64,000 nucleotides of DNA from Charina bottae (GCA_023362775.1 JALMGJ010000018.1:1302001-1366000), one strand, 5' to 3'. Shown: positions 12,276 through 24,123, counted from the first letter of the stretch. Made by a program: numbers and translations. Notes: generated by a model not told the origin, from the sequence alone.

Positions 12276-12785
12276 CAGGTAGTCCTCACTTAATGATGGT
12301 AATTGGGGCTGGAATTTCTGTCACTAAGTAATGCGGTCGTAAAGTGCAATGTCATGTCACCGCGCTGCTTAGCGACAGCAGTTCCGGCAGTCCTCATTGG
12401 CGTTGTTAAGCGAGGACCGCACGGGTCATTAAGCGAGGACCTTGTGAGATTGCAACTTGCAACTTCCTGCCGGCTTCCCCATTGACTTTGCTTGTGGGAA
12501 GCTGGTAGGGAAGGTCGTAAATCGTGATTTTTATTTATTTATTTATTATTTGGATTTATCCCTGCCCATCTCTACCATGGTAGACTCTGGGCGGTTATCA
12601 TGTGACCATTAAGATGCTGTGACAGTCGGAAATCTGGGCTGGTTGCCGAGTGTCCAGATCGCAATCACGTGACCACAGGGGCATTGTGATGGCCGGAACT
12701 TCGAGGACCGGTCATAACTACCACTCGTTCAGTGCCATTGCAAGTTTGGCCTCTGAACAAGTGGTTGTTCAACGAGGACCACCTG
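12276..12785. mobile_element. Tigger-like MITE, copy 2, with nested LINE 3' tail
   Basis: The termini CAGGTAGTCCTCACTTAATG and ...AACGAGGACCACCTG are flanked by TA (12274-12275, 12786-12787). At about 12528-12598 it is interrupted by an antisense LINE 3' tail (TTTATTTATTTATTA followed by GGATTTATCCCTGCCCATC), so the LINE insertion is the younger event. Confidence 0.8.
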
Positions 12786-12918
12786 TAAATAAACTGCTTT
12801 CATGAGATGATTATAACAAACATAATTTGGACAGGTCTTATTACCTATCTGAAGTGGGAAATGGAGGTTGTATGTTTTCTCCAGCTGACAATGCTCCATT
12901 CAAGAGAAACCTCTAGAG

Positions 12919-13085
12919 CAGTGTTTCTCAACCTTGGCAACTTTAAGATGTGTAAGATTTCTGGGAATTCCCCATCCCATCCCACTTGCCTTAAGACGTG
13001 TGGACTTCGACTCCCAGAATTCCCCAGCCAGAGTTCTGAGAGTTGAAGTCCACACATCCTGAAGTTCCCAAGGTTGAGAAGCCCT
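12919..13085. mobile_element. Palindromic hAT MITE
   Basis: The left arm CAGTGTTTCTCAACCTTGGC and the right arm ...CCCAAGGTTGAGAAGCCCTG form an imperfect palindrome, with similar 8-bp flanks (CTCTAGAG / CTCTGGAC). The arms contain the ACTCCCAGAATTCCCCAGCC core shared by all copies of this family in the window. Confidence 0.85.
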
Positions 13086-14247
13086 GCTCTGGACAGAGCC
13101 AGGCTCCTTTTTAAAAAGTTTACACCCGGCTAGCTGACAAGAACAAAGGCAGGCTGGGGGTAAAATGGTAAGAATTGGTTCAAGTATTTCCACGAATTGA
13201 GGAATGTTATGTACAATGTAATTATACATAATTCACTGGACTTAACTAGGGACCATGCACATATTTCAGGACGCTCCGGAGAAAAGAGATTACAACTTTC
13301 CCAACAGAGCCAAACCCTAACCAAGCCCTTATTTAATGAACAACTTCCTTCTCAAAAAAACAAATAAATAAAGGTGTGAGCAGCACGAACGTAACATGGG
13401 AAGGAAATCAGAATTTCTTCCATTCAGACCTGCGCAAATGATGCCCCACCAAAGACCCCGGGCTTTACTTCCTGTTTCGCTATCAGCCTGGAATCGTGTT
13501 CAGCTTAGTGGATAACAAGTTGTGTAGACCTCATCTAGATAACAAAGGGGCTATATGTCATAGTGCAATAACCCAGACACCACAAAAATCAAAAGCTATC
13601 CCAGTTTCACCCCACCTCCAAAAATTGCAATATTTTAAAAAGAATTTTATTGTAAAAATATATTTGATTTTGGGATGTCACAAGTGCCGCGCTGTCAACT
13701 TCCTAACTGAATGGCCATTTCAGAAATCCACACCTCCAGCACCCAATTATGGGCCAAAGATCTAAATCCTGAAGTTTCCACTCATACTGAGCATAGAATA
13801 TTTTCAGAGTCCAAGAAGTGTATCAAGAATACACGTGGTGTATACATTCCTAAATCTCTAGGTCACTTTGTTAACCCAGTGTGCTGTGACTGATACTGAC
13901 AGTAATAATTAGTTTGATAAGAAAGTACTGATTTTTATCAGATTTTTAGTCATTAGTGATAACCTAGATGGAATAACTTTAAATTAAGCAGAAGCTAAGA
14001 GAATCTTTCCTGGTAAAGGTTTCCCCTGTGACTGAATCCTGAAACCCTGGAGAGCCCTTGGGTTGTCAGTATGGACATTATTGATTTAAATGGACAAAAT
14101 ATCTGATTCCCTACATTCCAGCATCTTTTTTCTACCACAGCAGACAAAAGATGCCTGCAGAAAACCTACAAGCAGGACACTGACCCATTTCATATAGTTA
14201 CAGATTGTATTATTGAAAGTCTTTGTGCAAATTTATATTACACCTTT

Positions 14248-14455
14248 GTAGCTTGAATCATGTCAACTGGATTTCTATTTCTCAGTGGAAACGTTTTGCT
14301 CCTTATCCAAGAAGCTTCTTCAGTCTGGCTCAGACTGAAGAAGCTCCTTGGATAAGGAGCGAAATGTTTCCACTGAGAAATAGAAATCCAGTTGACACGA
14401 TTCAAGCTACAGACAATTCCACCTGGATGACTGAGAACCTTCATAGACATATATT
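14248..14455. mobile_element. Foldback (hairpin) element, short copy
   Basis: Positions 14248-14327 (GTAGCTTGAATCATGTCAAC...) and 14331-14410 are inverted repeats with a loop of about 3 nt (GCT). A one-sided tail continues on the right (ACAATTCCACCTGGATGACT...). The same arm and tail, in opposite orientation, make up the ends of the large hairpin at 49294-49868. Confidence 0.8.
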
Positions 14456-14689
14456 ACACCTTTATTTCTTTATTGGATTTAGAGCCTGCCCAATTCTCAC
14501 ACTGTTCTGGGCAGCTTCCTTTTTGAAAGAAACAAGAAGAGGAGGAAAACAAACATGTTCATCCAGGGAAAACAAGCCCAACACGCCAGAAAAAGAAAAA
14601 CAGCAGAGACTCGACAACCACCCTAATCCCAGGCCCGGGAACCAAGCCAGGTTTCATGACTTTGACATCAGGTGGGAGCCGTGACGGAC

Positions 14690-15060
14690 CTCTGGGGGGG
14701 ACGCTATGCCAAGGGGCAGGTGTTGCAGCAGAGAAGGCACACTGCTAGGTCCCAAAAGATGACATCATTTGAACGAAGGGACCCGGAGCATGCCCACTCC
14801 GTCCAATTCTTCTGCATCAGGGTGCTCCCTCACCGCCCACGCCCACGCCTCTGCCTTCTGGACCAGCTGCAGCACAAGTGGTCTTCAAAGGCAGCCCCAT
14901 GTACAGCACACTGCAGTGGTCCATTTGTGGGGTGGCTAGGGCATGCGCGGTTGCCTGGAGGGTCTCCCATCCGGGGATGGGCCCAACCGGTGTTGTGCAA
15001 AAGCCCTCCTGGCCACAGCTCTTTCAGCAGGGGCTGTGAGCTTGTTACTGTCGTACGAAC
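14690..15060. repeat. Decayed LINE fragment (L2/CR1 group)
   Basis: The stretch CTGGACCAGCTGCAGCACAA...CTTCAAAGGCAGCCCCATGT...CACTGCAGTGGTCC resembles the L2-group copy at 41.7-41.85 kb (CTGGACCACTTGCAGCTTCA...GGGCAGCCCATG). No intact frame remains. Confidence 0.4.
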
Positions 15061-15187
15061 AGGATTAGGCCAAAATAGTTCCAAGCCAGTGGTATGGTGA
15101 ATAATATATCAACCCAGAGAACGAGCTTTCACAGCTTCTCAAGTCTGGCAGAAATGACAACTTTTATTTTCTCTACAATTCATGTCA

Positions 15188-15365
15188 AGTCAGGTATGAG
15201 CCATACTGATGTTGAACAACTGATGCCACCTGTTAATAAAGTTCTCTGTTACCACCCCCACTGCATTTGTGGCTGTGGCAAGAAAGATGCAGTGGGGGTG
15301 GTAACGGAGAATTTTATTAACAGGTGGCAACAGTTGCTCAACATCAGTATGGCTCATACCTGACT
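15188..15365. repeat. 178-bp hairpin, unclassified
   Basis: About 80-bp arms (AGTCAGGTATGAGCCATACT... and ...AGTATGGCTCATACCTGACT) are near-perfect inverted repeats around a central TTGTGGCTGTGGCAAGAAAG spacer. No target duplication was identified. It does not match the other palindromic families in the window. Confidence 0.8.
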
Positions 15366-15436
15366 AATTCCCAATCTTGGATTAGAAAAACCATGGAAAA
15401 ATGGGGAGGGGGGAGTTTCAGTGGTTTGGTTTAGGA

Positions 15437-15908
15437 CAGGGGTCGGCAAACCGTGGCTCGCGAGCCACATGTGGCTCTTTGGCCCCTTGAGTGTGGCTCT
15501 TCCCCAGGCAGGCGTGGCGGGCATGGCCAGGCGCGGCAGCGGCATGGTGTGCGTGGTGGCGGGCATGGCGGCGGCAGCAGGCGCGGCAGTGGCATGGTGT
15601 GCGTGGTGGCGGGCATGGCGGCAGCAGCAGGCGCAGCAGCGGCATGGTGTGTGTGGCGGCGGGCATGGCGGCAGCAGGCCCTAAGTGTGTGCGATTGGCT
15701 CCTCCCCGCAAACCCCGCCCCTTCCACGCGATTGGCCTCGCCCGCAAATCCCGCCCCCTTCCACGCGATTGGCCCCCGCCCGCAAACCCCACCCCCTTCC
15801 ACGTGATTGGCTCCCACCCTCAAACCCCACCCCCTGGCCCTCGAGTGATATTATAAATTTTATAAATGTCAAAATGGCTCCTGGCATAAAAAAGTTTGCC
15901 GACCCCTG
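15437..15908. mobile_element. hAT MITE (CAGGGGTCGGCAAAC) with minisatellites
   Basis: The ends CAGGGGTCGGCAAACCGTGG and AAAGTTTGCCGACCCCTG are inverted repeats with an exact 8-bp duplication GTTTAGGA (15429-15436, 15909-15916). The interior has two arrays: GGCGGGCATGGCGGCAGCAG-type units (about 15515-15680), and at 15690-15835 the reverse complement of the GC-box/CCAAT unit found at 9.1 and 62.6 kb. Confidence 0.9.
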
Positions 15909-16094
15909 GTTTAGGAGGTAGTTAATGCTGCCTTAGTTGATGGCACAAGGCCATTGTCCTGGAAAAAGGCAGTAGCGCACCCTCTTTTGATGAAGGCATC
16001 TCTTGAAATGTGGCTTGGGGGTCCTCCTGGATTAACAGCTCCTTCTAGAACAGCAGGTGACCAGAGGAGCCGTGGCCCAGCTTAGGACAGTTTA

Positions 16095-16098
16095 TCTA

Positions 16099-16148
<50 letters not shown>
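16095..16148. repeat. (TATC)n microsatellite
   Basis: Roughly 14 tandem TATC units with very little interruption, within ATP7A intron 1. Confidence 0.97.
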
Positions 16149-16224
16149 ATTTGCATGTCGCCGCAATCGCAAGACTCTCAGCAACTAACAAGGTATAAAA
16201 AGACAATGAAGATAAAAAGTCAAA

Positions 16225-16760
16225 ATGCAAGCCAGCTGCCAGGTGTGGCCCCACCGGGACCAAGAAGCCCCAAGGACAGTGACTGACTCACATCCTCATC
16301 ACCACATGCTTGGACGCCTGGAACACACTCTCCTGAAGCTGCCTCCCCAGACAACCTGGCATCTGCAGTTGGTACAAAATGCAGCAGCCACAGGGAGAGC
16401 TGTTGCTGCTGCTATCTTATGCCCATTCTGTGGTCACGGCCCTTGCCAACAGTAGGTTTCTGAGTCAGGTCCTGGATTTAAATCTATAAAGCCCTGCAGA
16501 GGTTGACTCCAGGAGACCAACTCTTCCAAGGGGAATCTATCCAGCTTGCTTACAGTCCTACCCCTACAAAAACCAAGTGGACGCCCTTCTCTGCATTGGT
16601 CTCCCACAACATGGAATGCCTGTACTCTCTTTTCTGAACTTCCGCAAGGCTGTGAAAAGAGGCCTTTGAAGGTTGATTTTAATAAGGATTTTATGGTTAT
16701 GGGGTTATTCAAAATTGTCCAGAATCTAAGGAGCTGGACAATACATAAATGTATATAAAT
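16225..16760 (+). pseudogene. Decayed L2/CR1-group LINE fragment
   Basis: A broken frame reads LQLVQNAAA, which matches the KLQLVQNAAARAV block of the better-preserved copy at 18053-19483. A ...TGGAATGCCTGTACTCT tail region also resembles that copy. Several stops and frameshifts are present. Confidence 0.5.
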
Positions 16761-18052
16761 AAATAAATGCAATTAGTGACAGAACGATATATACAAGGAT
16801 TTTCTCTTAAACACAAAACACCCATAACAAGTGTAAAGGAGTAAAATAATGCCAATTAATTAATGCCATTAGATTTACAACTTGTTTTGTTATGAACAGA
16901 TTGAGTTCAAAGCTGAAAGAATTTACATATATGAGACATGAGTGTACAACTGAAATAGTCTATCTCCTTGCAATGCTGCACGCATGAAAAGTGCATAAAA
17001 CATAAATGTGCATAAAACAAGTGCATAAAGCAGCAACTTTCAAGGACTTTGAATTTCAAGTAATGCATTTGTGTTTCAACTTTTTGCTAAGGTTTTGTAA
17101 AAATGCATGCATTACATTACAAATCCCATTGCTTGTTTGTGATTCACACAAGAAATACCCTACAAACAGGTGCACATAGGAAAACACAGGCAAGTCTCGT
17201 TTCCAGTGAAACCAACATTTGAGTGCCTTTCCCCATAAATGTAAAGAAAACCAGTATTTAGCTGAATTTCCAACTGTACCACACTATTTGCAGCTTTTAT
17301 TGTTCAACTTATAGCTTAAGACGATTCACAACGGGAAGCAAAGCCTTTAAAAACTCAGTAAAATAAAACCCTAAATGCACAATAAACCAAATCATGGAGA
17401 GTAAAACCACTGTAAAGCTAAGAGAGATTTAAAAGGCTGGATTTTTTTTAATATAAAAGTATTTTTCTGGCAGGGAAATTATAATGTCCACCATCTCCTG
17501 CCCTTCACTCAGCAGGGCCATGTGGCCATTTCAGGCCTCCAGAAATCCCAGCATCTGGGGAGGGGGATCCTTGAGATTCCCAGCTCCAGGGAAACCTGGG
17601 GTATTGCCACCCAGGGCCAGGCAGCAGCCTCTCCGTCTGAACTGATTTAAATGACTTTCCCAGTTTGATTCAGAGCTGGCGTCCTACGTAACAGGCCAGC
17701 GTACCCGTCCAAGAGACTAAGAGGGCGGAACCGAAGTGAACGGAGTTATTGGGGGAGACACCCAGGAGGGTCACAGATGCTCTGGGCCAAACAGATTCTT
17801 CTTCTTCCTTGCTTTCAGAGTATAAATTCAACCAGAGCCACCCTGACAATTCCTCCTCCTCCTGGATAAAAAATTCCAACTTCTTTGGGGATGGACAGTT
17901 AAGCAGCTAACAGTGCTTCACAAGTCAAGCTTGGCTTCTTAGCAAAAACATGAAAAGGAAAATGAATGAATTCCAATAACATCAAGAAATGAAAATAACA
18001 TGAGGCAGCAGCTAAGAATATAGAGCAGGTTAAAAGATTTCTCAAATTAAAA

Positions 18053-19646
18053 TTGAGAGCACCTCTGGTGCACCCCCTCCTCAAGAGGCCATCGCTGGAC
18101 CCTACAGTGTTGGATAACTTTCGTCCTGTCTCCCACCTCCCCTTTTTGGGGAAGGTGGTTGAGAAAGTGGTGGCATTACAGCTCCAGAGGATTCTGGATG
18201 ATACGGATTATCTAGACCCCTTTCAGTCAGGGTTCAGGCCGGGATATGGGGTAGAAACTGCATTGGTCGCACTTACTGATGATCTCTGGCGGGCACGGGA
18301 TGGCGGCAGTGCATCCATCCTAGCCCTTCTTGACCTCTCAGCGGCTTTCGATACCATCGACCATGGTATCCTTTTGGGACGGCTTAGGGGGTTGGGGATT
18401 GGCGGCGTGGTTTTACGCTGGTTCAACTCCTTCCTCCGGGGCCGATCCCAATCGGTGGTTATAGGAGATGAGAGGTCCGACCCTCGGCCCCTACGTTGTG
18501 GGGTGCCACAGGGTTCGGTTCTCTCCCCTCTCCTATTTAATATCTACATGAAACCGCTGGGTGAGATCATCCACCAACACGGGATGAGGTATCATCAATA
18601 TGCTGATGATACTCAATTATATATCTCCATCCCGGGTGAGTTAAGTGATGCAGTGGCTGCCCTTTCTCAGTGTCTGAAGGCTGTGGGGGCCTGGATGGGG
18701 AACAACAGGCTTCAGCTGAACCCTGGTAAGACGGAGTGGCTGTGGATTGATGGTGCCTCGAGATCCAGGGAGTTGTCATCTTTAGATCTGGACGGGGTGG
18801 CACTACCCCGTTCAGACAAAGTGCGGAACCTGGGTGTCCTTCTGGACTCACGACTCCTGCTTGAAGAGCAGGTGGCAGCCGTGGCCAGAAGGGCATTTGT
18901 ACAACTTCGAGTTGTGCGCCAGCTACACCCTTTCCTGGACCGAGATGCCCTCCGTACAGTCACTCATGCCCTGGTCATCTCCCACATAGACTATTGCAAT
19001 GCGCTCTACATGGGGCTACCCTTGAAGAGTATCCGGAAGCTTCAACTGGTCCAGAATGCGGCTGCGCGCGCAGTTATGGGTGCCCCAAGGTCGGCACATG
19101 TGACACCTCTGCTGCGCGAGCTGCATTGGTTACCGGTTTGCTTCCGGGTCCAATTCAAGGTGTTGGTTGTCACCTTTAAAGCCCTACATGGCATGGGACC
19201 AGGTTACCTAAAGGACCGCCTCGTCCCCAGAGCATCGACCCGCTCCACCCGGTTATGCAGAGAGGGCTTGCTTCGGACCCCGTCTATAAGAGAATTCCAC
19301 CTGACGGGGTCCAGGAGGCGGGCATTCTCTGCAGTGGCACCCGCCCTCTGGAATATTCTGCCCCTGGAGGTGAGGCTAGCCCCCACACTTATGACCTTCC
19401 GGAAACAATTGAAGACCTGGCTCTGCCACCTCGCTTGGGATGGGGGGAGTAATAGCTCCTCTTGGGGTTGGCTTGCTCCATAGGGTTCTTTAAAGCTTAA
19501 CACCAGAGCCTCTTGGATCTTATATATTTAATTAAATTATGTATTCTATTTTATAAATTTTTATATGTTTTAATTACTGGCTTGGTGTAAACCGCCCAGA
19601 GTTCCCTCCGGAATGGGGGGAGATGGGCGGTGATATAAGTTGGAAA

Positions 19647-19738
<92 letters not shown>
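18053..19738 (+). mobile_element. 5'-truncated L2/CR1-group LINE with open partial reverse transcriptase
   Basis: An uninterrupted 476-codon frame (18053-19483) starts inside the RT domain, so its first Met is not a true start. It has the RT blocks DNFRPVSHLPFLGKVVEKVV, FQSGFRPGYGVETAL, LLDLSAAFDTIDHGIL, the catalytic QYADDTQLYIS (YADD), and the C-terminal block HALVISHIDYCNALYMGLP. The 3'UTR ends in the usual AAACCGCCCAGAGT / GGGCGGTGATATAAG motif and a long (AAAT)n(TA)n tail. The endonuclease and 5' end are missing. The open frame suggests a fairly recent insertion. Weaker relatives lie at 16.2, 25.9, 41.6 and 54.7 kb. Confidence 0.88.
19645..19736. repeat. (AAAT)n-(TA)n microsatellite tail
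   Basis: About 12 AAAT units followed by about 20 TA units form the 3' tail of the LINE ending here. Confidence 0.95.
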
Positions 19739-19741
<3 letters not shown>

Positions 19742-20247
19742 CTCAAAAAAAAAAGACCTAGAAAGAAAACACAGCTGAGTGTACAGTTGTAACCTTAGTT
19801 ACCACAGCAGGACTATATTTCATTAATGCTTACTGTATATACTGGTACCATGTTTAAACAAAAGCAGCAAGGCACCTACCAGATTGTTTTGCTAGAGATA
19901 AAATAATGCAGGAGTTTGCTTAAATATATTATGAAATAGAAAGATGTTCCTCTAATTAACTTTAACAAGCTCTGACGCCCTGTTTTTGCAGAGCAGGATT
20001 CAGTCTCAGATATGATTGCAACATTTCATCCAAAAAAGAAGCAAAAAGTGCCTTCAGAGTTTCCCACATGTGAGCATAAAAGAGGAAGAAATAAGCAGAC
20101 ATTTGTTCAGTCTTCCATCACACATAAATGCAGACTGGCTTCCTAAACTAAATGCATGGTTTTGAACTTGTTTAATATTTCGTTTAATTCAAAGCACTTT
20201 TCTACATATTGCTGCATCCAGTGTAGCCTGAAAAAAAGAAATGTGGA

Positions 20248-20315
20248 AGGAAGGAAGGAAGGAAGGAAGGAAGGAAGGAAGGAAGGAAGGAAGGAAGGAA
20301 GGAAGGAAGGAAGGT
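20248..20315. repeat. (GGAA)n microsatellite
   Basis: An array of about 16 GGAA/AAGG units. Such arrays are typical ETS-factor binding substrates, but no function is implied here. Confidence 0.95.
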
Positions 20316-20569
20316 AGGTTTCAACCAAACAAAGAAGAATATTTTTAGGGAACGGGAGGAAGGTAAAAAGCTGCAGCAATGGGAAGAACAGGACTGGTCT
20401 GCAAAAGGATCTCAGCACAAAGGGCAGGACTAGAAAAGCAATTTCAGGCAAGTCCAAAGGTATTTTGTTTCTCCCCTTTGAAACAGGAGACTCCTTATCT
20501 CAAAGGACTTCGAAAACACCCTCCAATTAGGACAAACAATTTGCCACCTGGAATGAGAGAGAGGGGTCT

Positions 20570-20700
20570 GTGGAGTCCTTGGTGCTCTCTGAGCTGGGTG
20601 CTTTGCTGGCGACGGCAGCGAAAGTGCACTGAGGACGTTGCTTAACCGGGCAACGAAACGTCTGCAAGCAAAGCACCCAGCTCAAGGACTCCACAGTTCA
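20570..20700. repeat. Foldback repeat with hammerhead-like core (copy A)
   Basis: GTGGAGTCCTTGGTGCTCTC...GCTGGGTGCTTTGCT is the inverted complement of AGCAAAGCACCCAGC...AAGGACTCCAC. The centre reads CTGAGGA (20629-20635), a GTTGC/GCAAC stem, then GAAAC (20655-20659) and GTC. Related sequence is at 28.0 kb and 48.8 kb. Confidence 0.6.
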
Positions 20701-20954
20701 ACCCTGAGCTAGAGATTCTCTTCCATAGATGGGGGTCTGAAATCAAAGTCCCCCCCCCCCAGGATCCTGAAACGGCAAACGGTGCGTGTGTGCCTGCGTG
20801 TGGCAGCTTTGCCGTTTGAGGATCCTGCGCCCTCAGAGGCTGGATTCTTTTGGGTGAAGGAAGGAAGCTCAGGCTCGGGATGGCCCCCATCGCTGTCCCA
20901 TCTTCCCTCGGAAACCCTCCTCCCTCAGATAGAGACCCTGCAAAGGGGCTACAC

Positions 20955-21081
20955 CAGTGCTGCTTAACCTCAGCAACTTTAAAATGGGTGGACTGCAAAT
21001 CCCAGAACTCCCCAGCCAGCATGGGGAATTCTGGGAGTCGCAGTCCACCCATCTTAAAGCTGCCGAGGCGGAGAAACCCTG
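20955..21081. mobile_element. Palindromic hAT MITE
   Basis: The arms CAGTGCTGCTTAACCTCAGC and GCCGAGGCGGAGAAACCCTG flank the family core. Near-identical 8-bp duplications GGCTACAC / GGCTGCAC bracket it. It sits at the edge of the ATP7A CpG island. Confidence 0.85.
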
Positions 21082-21099
21082 GGCTGCACCGTTCACAGA

Positions 21100-21780
21100 G
21101 AGACAACCCCGCCGGCGGGGCGCCTCCCTGCTCCGCGTCCCCAGGGAGGAGGCTTCGGGCCCCCACGGAGCAGGGCTCGCCTTCCCATCCGCCGGGCCCG
21201 CCGAGGCCCCCCGGACCCCCGTTTGCCCCACGCGACTGGGCTTCTCCTCCCAAACGGAGGGGGGTTTCGGGACCAGCCTCCGCTCCTGCGAGAGCAGACC
21301 AGGCTTTCTCTGCCACGGGGGGACCCCCCTCTCAGCCTCCCCCCCGGCCAAGGAAGGCCGCCCGGAGCCGGGGGAGAGCCTTCGGGGGCTCTCGGTCGCC
21401 GCCGCTCCTCCGCCCCGCGATGCCGGCAAGGGATCGCCCGATCGATCCGGCCAGGAGGGGCCACGAACTGCGGCCCCGCCCGCGAGCGGTACCTCAGCCC
21501 CGGTCCGGCCGCCTCTCCCTGCTCGCCCGCCGCCGCCGCCGCCGCCGGACCTTTCGCTCCCTCCCGGGCGCCTCCGCCGGCTCGGCCACGCCCCTCCCTC
21601 CGCAGCCACGCCCCTCCCCGCGACGGTTGCTACGCACTACGCGCCGCCCCCGGGAAAACGGAAGGGAGCGGCGTCACGTGACGCGGGAGGGAGGCTGCTT
21701 CGCTGATTTCCCGCGCTTTGGGGCGCGGGCAGGCGGAGCGGAGGTGCTGCGACGAGCCCCGGGTGTAACCCTCAGTCACC
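21100..21780 (-). promoter_or_regulatory. ATP7A: CpG island, probable ATP7A promoter and non-coding exon 1
   Basis: About 680 bp of CpG-dense DNA lie upstream of ATP7A exon 2 on the minus strand, before the COX7B gene. Human ATP7A also has a non-coding first exon. Sites seen are a palindromic GTCACGTGAC at 21673-21682, an E2F-like TTTCCCGCGC at 21706-21715 and several GC boxes. Long open frames on both strands here are composition artefacts. The transcription start cannot be fixed without RNA data. Confidence 0.65.
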
Positions 21781-21971
21781 CCCCCAAATCATCGTCATCA
21801 TCATGGCCCTGGGTTGGGTTCACACGGCACACCAAGCGAACCAGGCTCGGCTTAGCGCCGGCATGAAGAAGCCCCTCCATCTCGACCTGTTGCTGGTGAA
21901 ACTGCCCAGAGTCGCTGGAATCGGGCGGGATATAATCATCATCATCATCATCATCATCATATACTGTAGAG

Positions 21972-22082
21972 CAGTGTGTAAAACATGGCAACTTTAAGAG
22001 GGGTGGACTTCAACTGGCTGGCTAGGGGATTCTGGGAGTTGAAGTCCACCCACCTAAAAGGCTCTGAGATTGAGAAACACTG
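21972..22082. mobile_element. Palindromic hAT MITE
   Basis: The left arm CAGTGTGTAAAACATGGCAA and the right arm GGCTCTGAGATTGAGAAACACTG form an imperfect palindrome. The right arm is part of the 56-bp segment duplicated at 22491-22546. Confidence 0.8.
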
Positions 22083-22097
22083 CTTTGGAGCTCCTGA

Positions 22098-22490
22098 TGT
22101 CTAATTGTTCTCTGAACCAAGGTGAAACCATTTGCAGAAAGAAACATCTTGAAACTGGGAGGGAGGGGGACTACTCAAGGACCTCTGAAGCTGGAATGTG
22201 TTCCAGCTGAAGCCTAACTAGATATGATAGTTTCTTTTTAGTGCTCTAGATGGGGAAAAGGGGAGGGTGGTGAAGAAGGGTTTGTGGGAAATTACTAGGC
22301 GTGGGGGGGAATTGTAACCGGCCGGAGTAGGAGGTATATAAACTTGTAGACTATGCTGTATAGGCGCGCCCAGATCCCCCGACTTTCCAGGGAGATTGCG
22401 GAGCTGCCAGCTTTTGCAAACGCTTAAATAAAATTGCTTGCTGCTAGTCACTGTGTCTGGATTTTTCTGTGGGTCTGTGTGAATCTCACA
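22098..22490 (+). mobile_element. Solo LTR (endogenous retrovirus-like)
   Basis: A 393-bp block starts TGTCTAATTG and ends AATCTCACA. It contains a TATA-like GGAGGTATATAAAC near 22331 and the polyadenylation signal AATAAA near 22426, in the order expected of U3-R-U5. No gag, pol or env remains. Instead of a short target duplication it is flanked by a 56-bp direct repeat (22042-22097 and 22491-22546). Confidence 0.65.
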
Positions 22491-22546
22491 AAGTCCACCC
22501 ACCTAAAAGGCTCTGAGATTGAGAAACACTGCTTTGGAGCTCCTGA

Positions 22547-24084
22547 GAATGCAAGGCAAAAGAGAACGAGGGAATCCAATATTTCCATCTTCTGCCCTGG
22601 GCCTGTTCAGAGCACCTACCCCAGGCCCCCGATGAACCCAGAGGCACACACAAAAAACCGCAATCGGGCAGACAGTGGCGTCAATTGCCTGGTTGGCATC
22701 TGGCATCAGGAAGCAACCTGGGCCCTCAGCGAGATGGCTTCCATCCCTAGTTTTCTGAGGAGCTCTGGGAGATGAAACGACAGAAGCCGAGGAAGACAAG
22801 CAGCGAATCTGACCAAACTCAGGAACGAGCTCAGGGTCGAGCCTGCGTGGTGGCAACGGATCATGGCTTCTGCTCCGTTGTTGCCTCAGCAAGCTGCCGG
22901 CCAAGCCATCTTGCAATCGGGGCAGCATTTTTCACAAATGTTATTAAAAGGCATAAACTTTATCATTAAAAGCTAAGACATGTTGTTAGTCAGAAAAACT
23001 TACCACACACCTGATTTTATGGAACACAGTATTTCTTATCAGTCAAACAAAAAGCTGCATAAAAGTCTTCTGCTTGGTCTGGAGTCACTGATCAAAGAAA
23101 AATTGCCTCGTAGGGTTGCTTTTCAAGACCATTTGGAAAGTGCCAATGGTCCAGAATGCTGTGCTGTGCAGGTACTGGACATTATGACCACTTGACGCCA
23201 ATTCTCCAGGCCCTCCACTGCTGCCAATAGGTATCAGGTATAATTCAAAGTGCTGGTTTTAACCCAACCCTCTAAACCAGTGTTTCTCAACCTTGGCAAC
23301 TTGAAGATGTCTGGACTTCAACTCCCAGAATTGCTGGCTGGGGAATTCTGGGAGTTGAAGTCCAGACATCTTCAAGTTGCCATGGTTGAGAAACAGAGCT
23401 AGAGGGATGGAAGCTGCCATGTCTGGATCTAAAGACAACTGACCCCTTTTTATCCCCCAAAGTTCTTGCTTTGTTGATTAGCTGGGATTGGGGTATTTTT
23501 CCATGTGCTCAGGCCCAAATTTTTTTTCTGGTTCAGGTGATTTTTCCTTTCTTTCCTTAATGAATTCTTTCCTTCTTATTTACCTCTCTGATCTTTTAGA
23601 CAAGATTCCTGTCCTTTTGTTCTCTCTGCTCACATGCCTGCTTCACCGTTAGTTATGGCAGCTTCAGCCTACTCTCACAGTATCCTGTCTCTGTTTTTGC
23701 AGCAATCCTCACATGCATTTTCCTCATCCATACCCTCCCTTTCCTGCATGATCCCACCAAGCATCCTTTTTCATCCTTCCAATTGGCCCAATTCCATATA
23801 GTTCTCAATTATTTTCGCTGTTCCAAGCAGTTTCCACATACAGGCAGGTCATAGTTAGTGCAAGTCAGCAGCCGGCGCGGAGCGAGGCATTCTGGGACTT
23901 GCAGTCCAATGCCTGCAGCGGAAGAGCCGGTTCCCTTCCTCTCTCCCTGTCGCGCGGTAATAAATTGTAATATGTAAAATGTAAATGATGATGTATAATT
24001 GGATGTATAATTGGATTTGATATATATAATGTAAGCCGCCTAGAGTCCTCTAGTAGGGAGGGGATAGGCGGGGTATGAATAAGA

Positions 24085-24123
<39 letters not shown>

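Larger units (their letters stand above)
10485..21100 (-). other. ATP7A: ATP7A intron 1 (long, repeat-filled)
   Basis: The interval runs from the exon 2 acceptor at 10485 towards the CpG island at 21.1-21.8 kb, which presumably holds non-coding exon 1. It has no other host exon that I can recognise. It contains Tigger, hAT and foldback MITEs, an L2/CR1-group LINE with an intact partial RT frame, and several microsatellites. The exact exon 1 donor was not determined. Confidence 0.65.

Noticed and set aside
20850..21866. Overlapping open frames of 100-338 codons on both strands
   Set aside because: They lie in a CpG island, are Pro/Ala/Arg/Gly-rich in every frame and lack any family motif; high GC removes stop codons.
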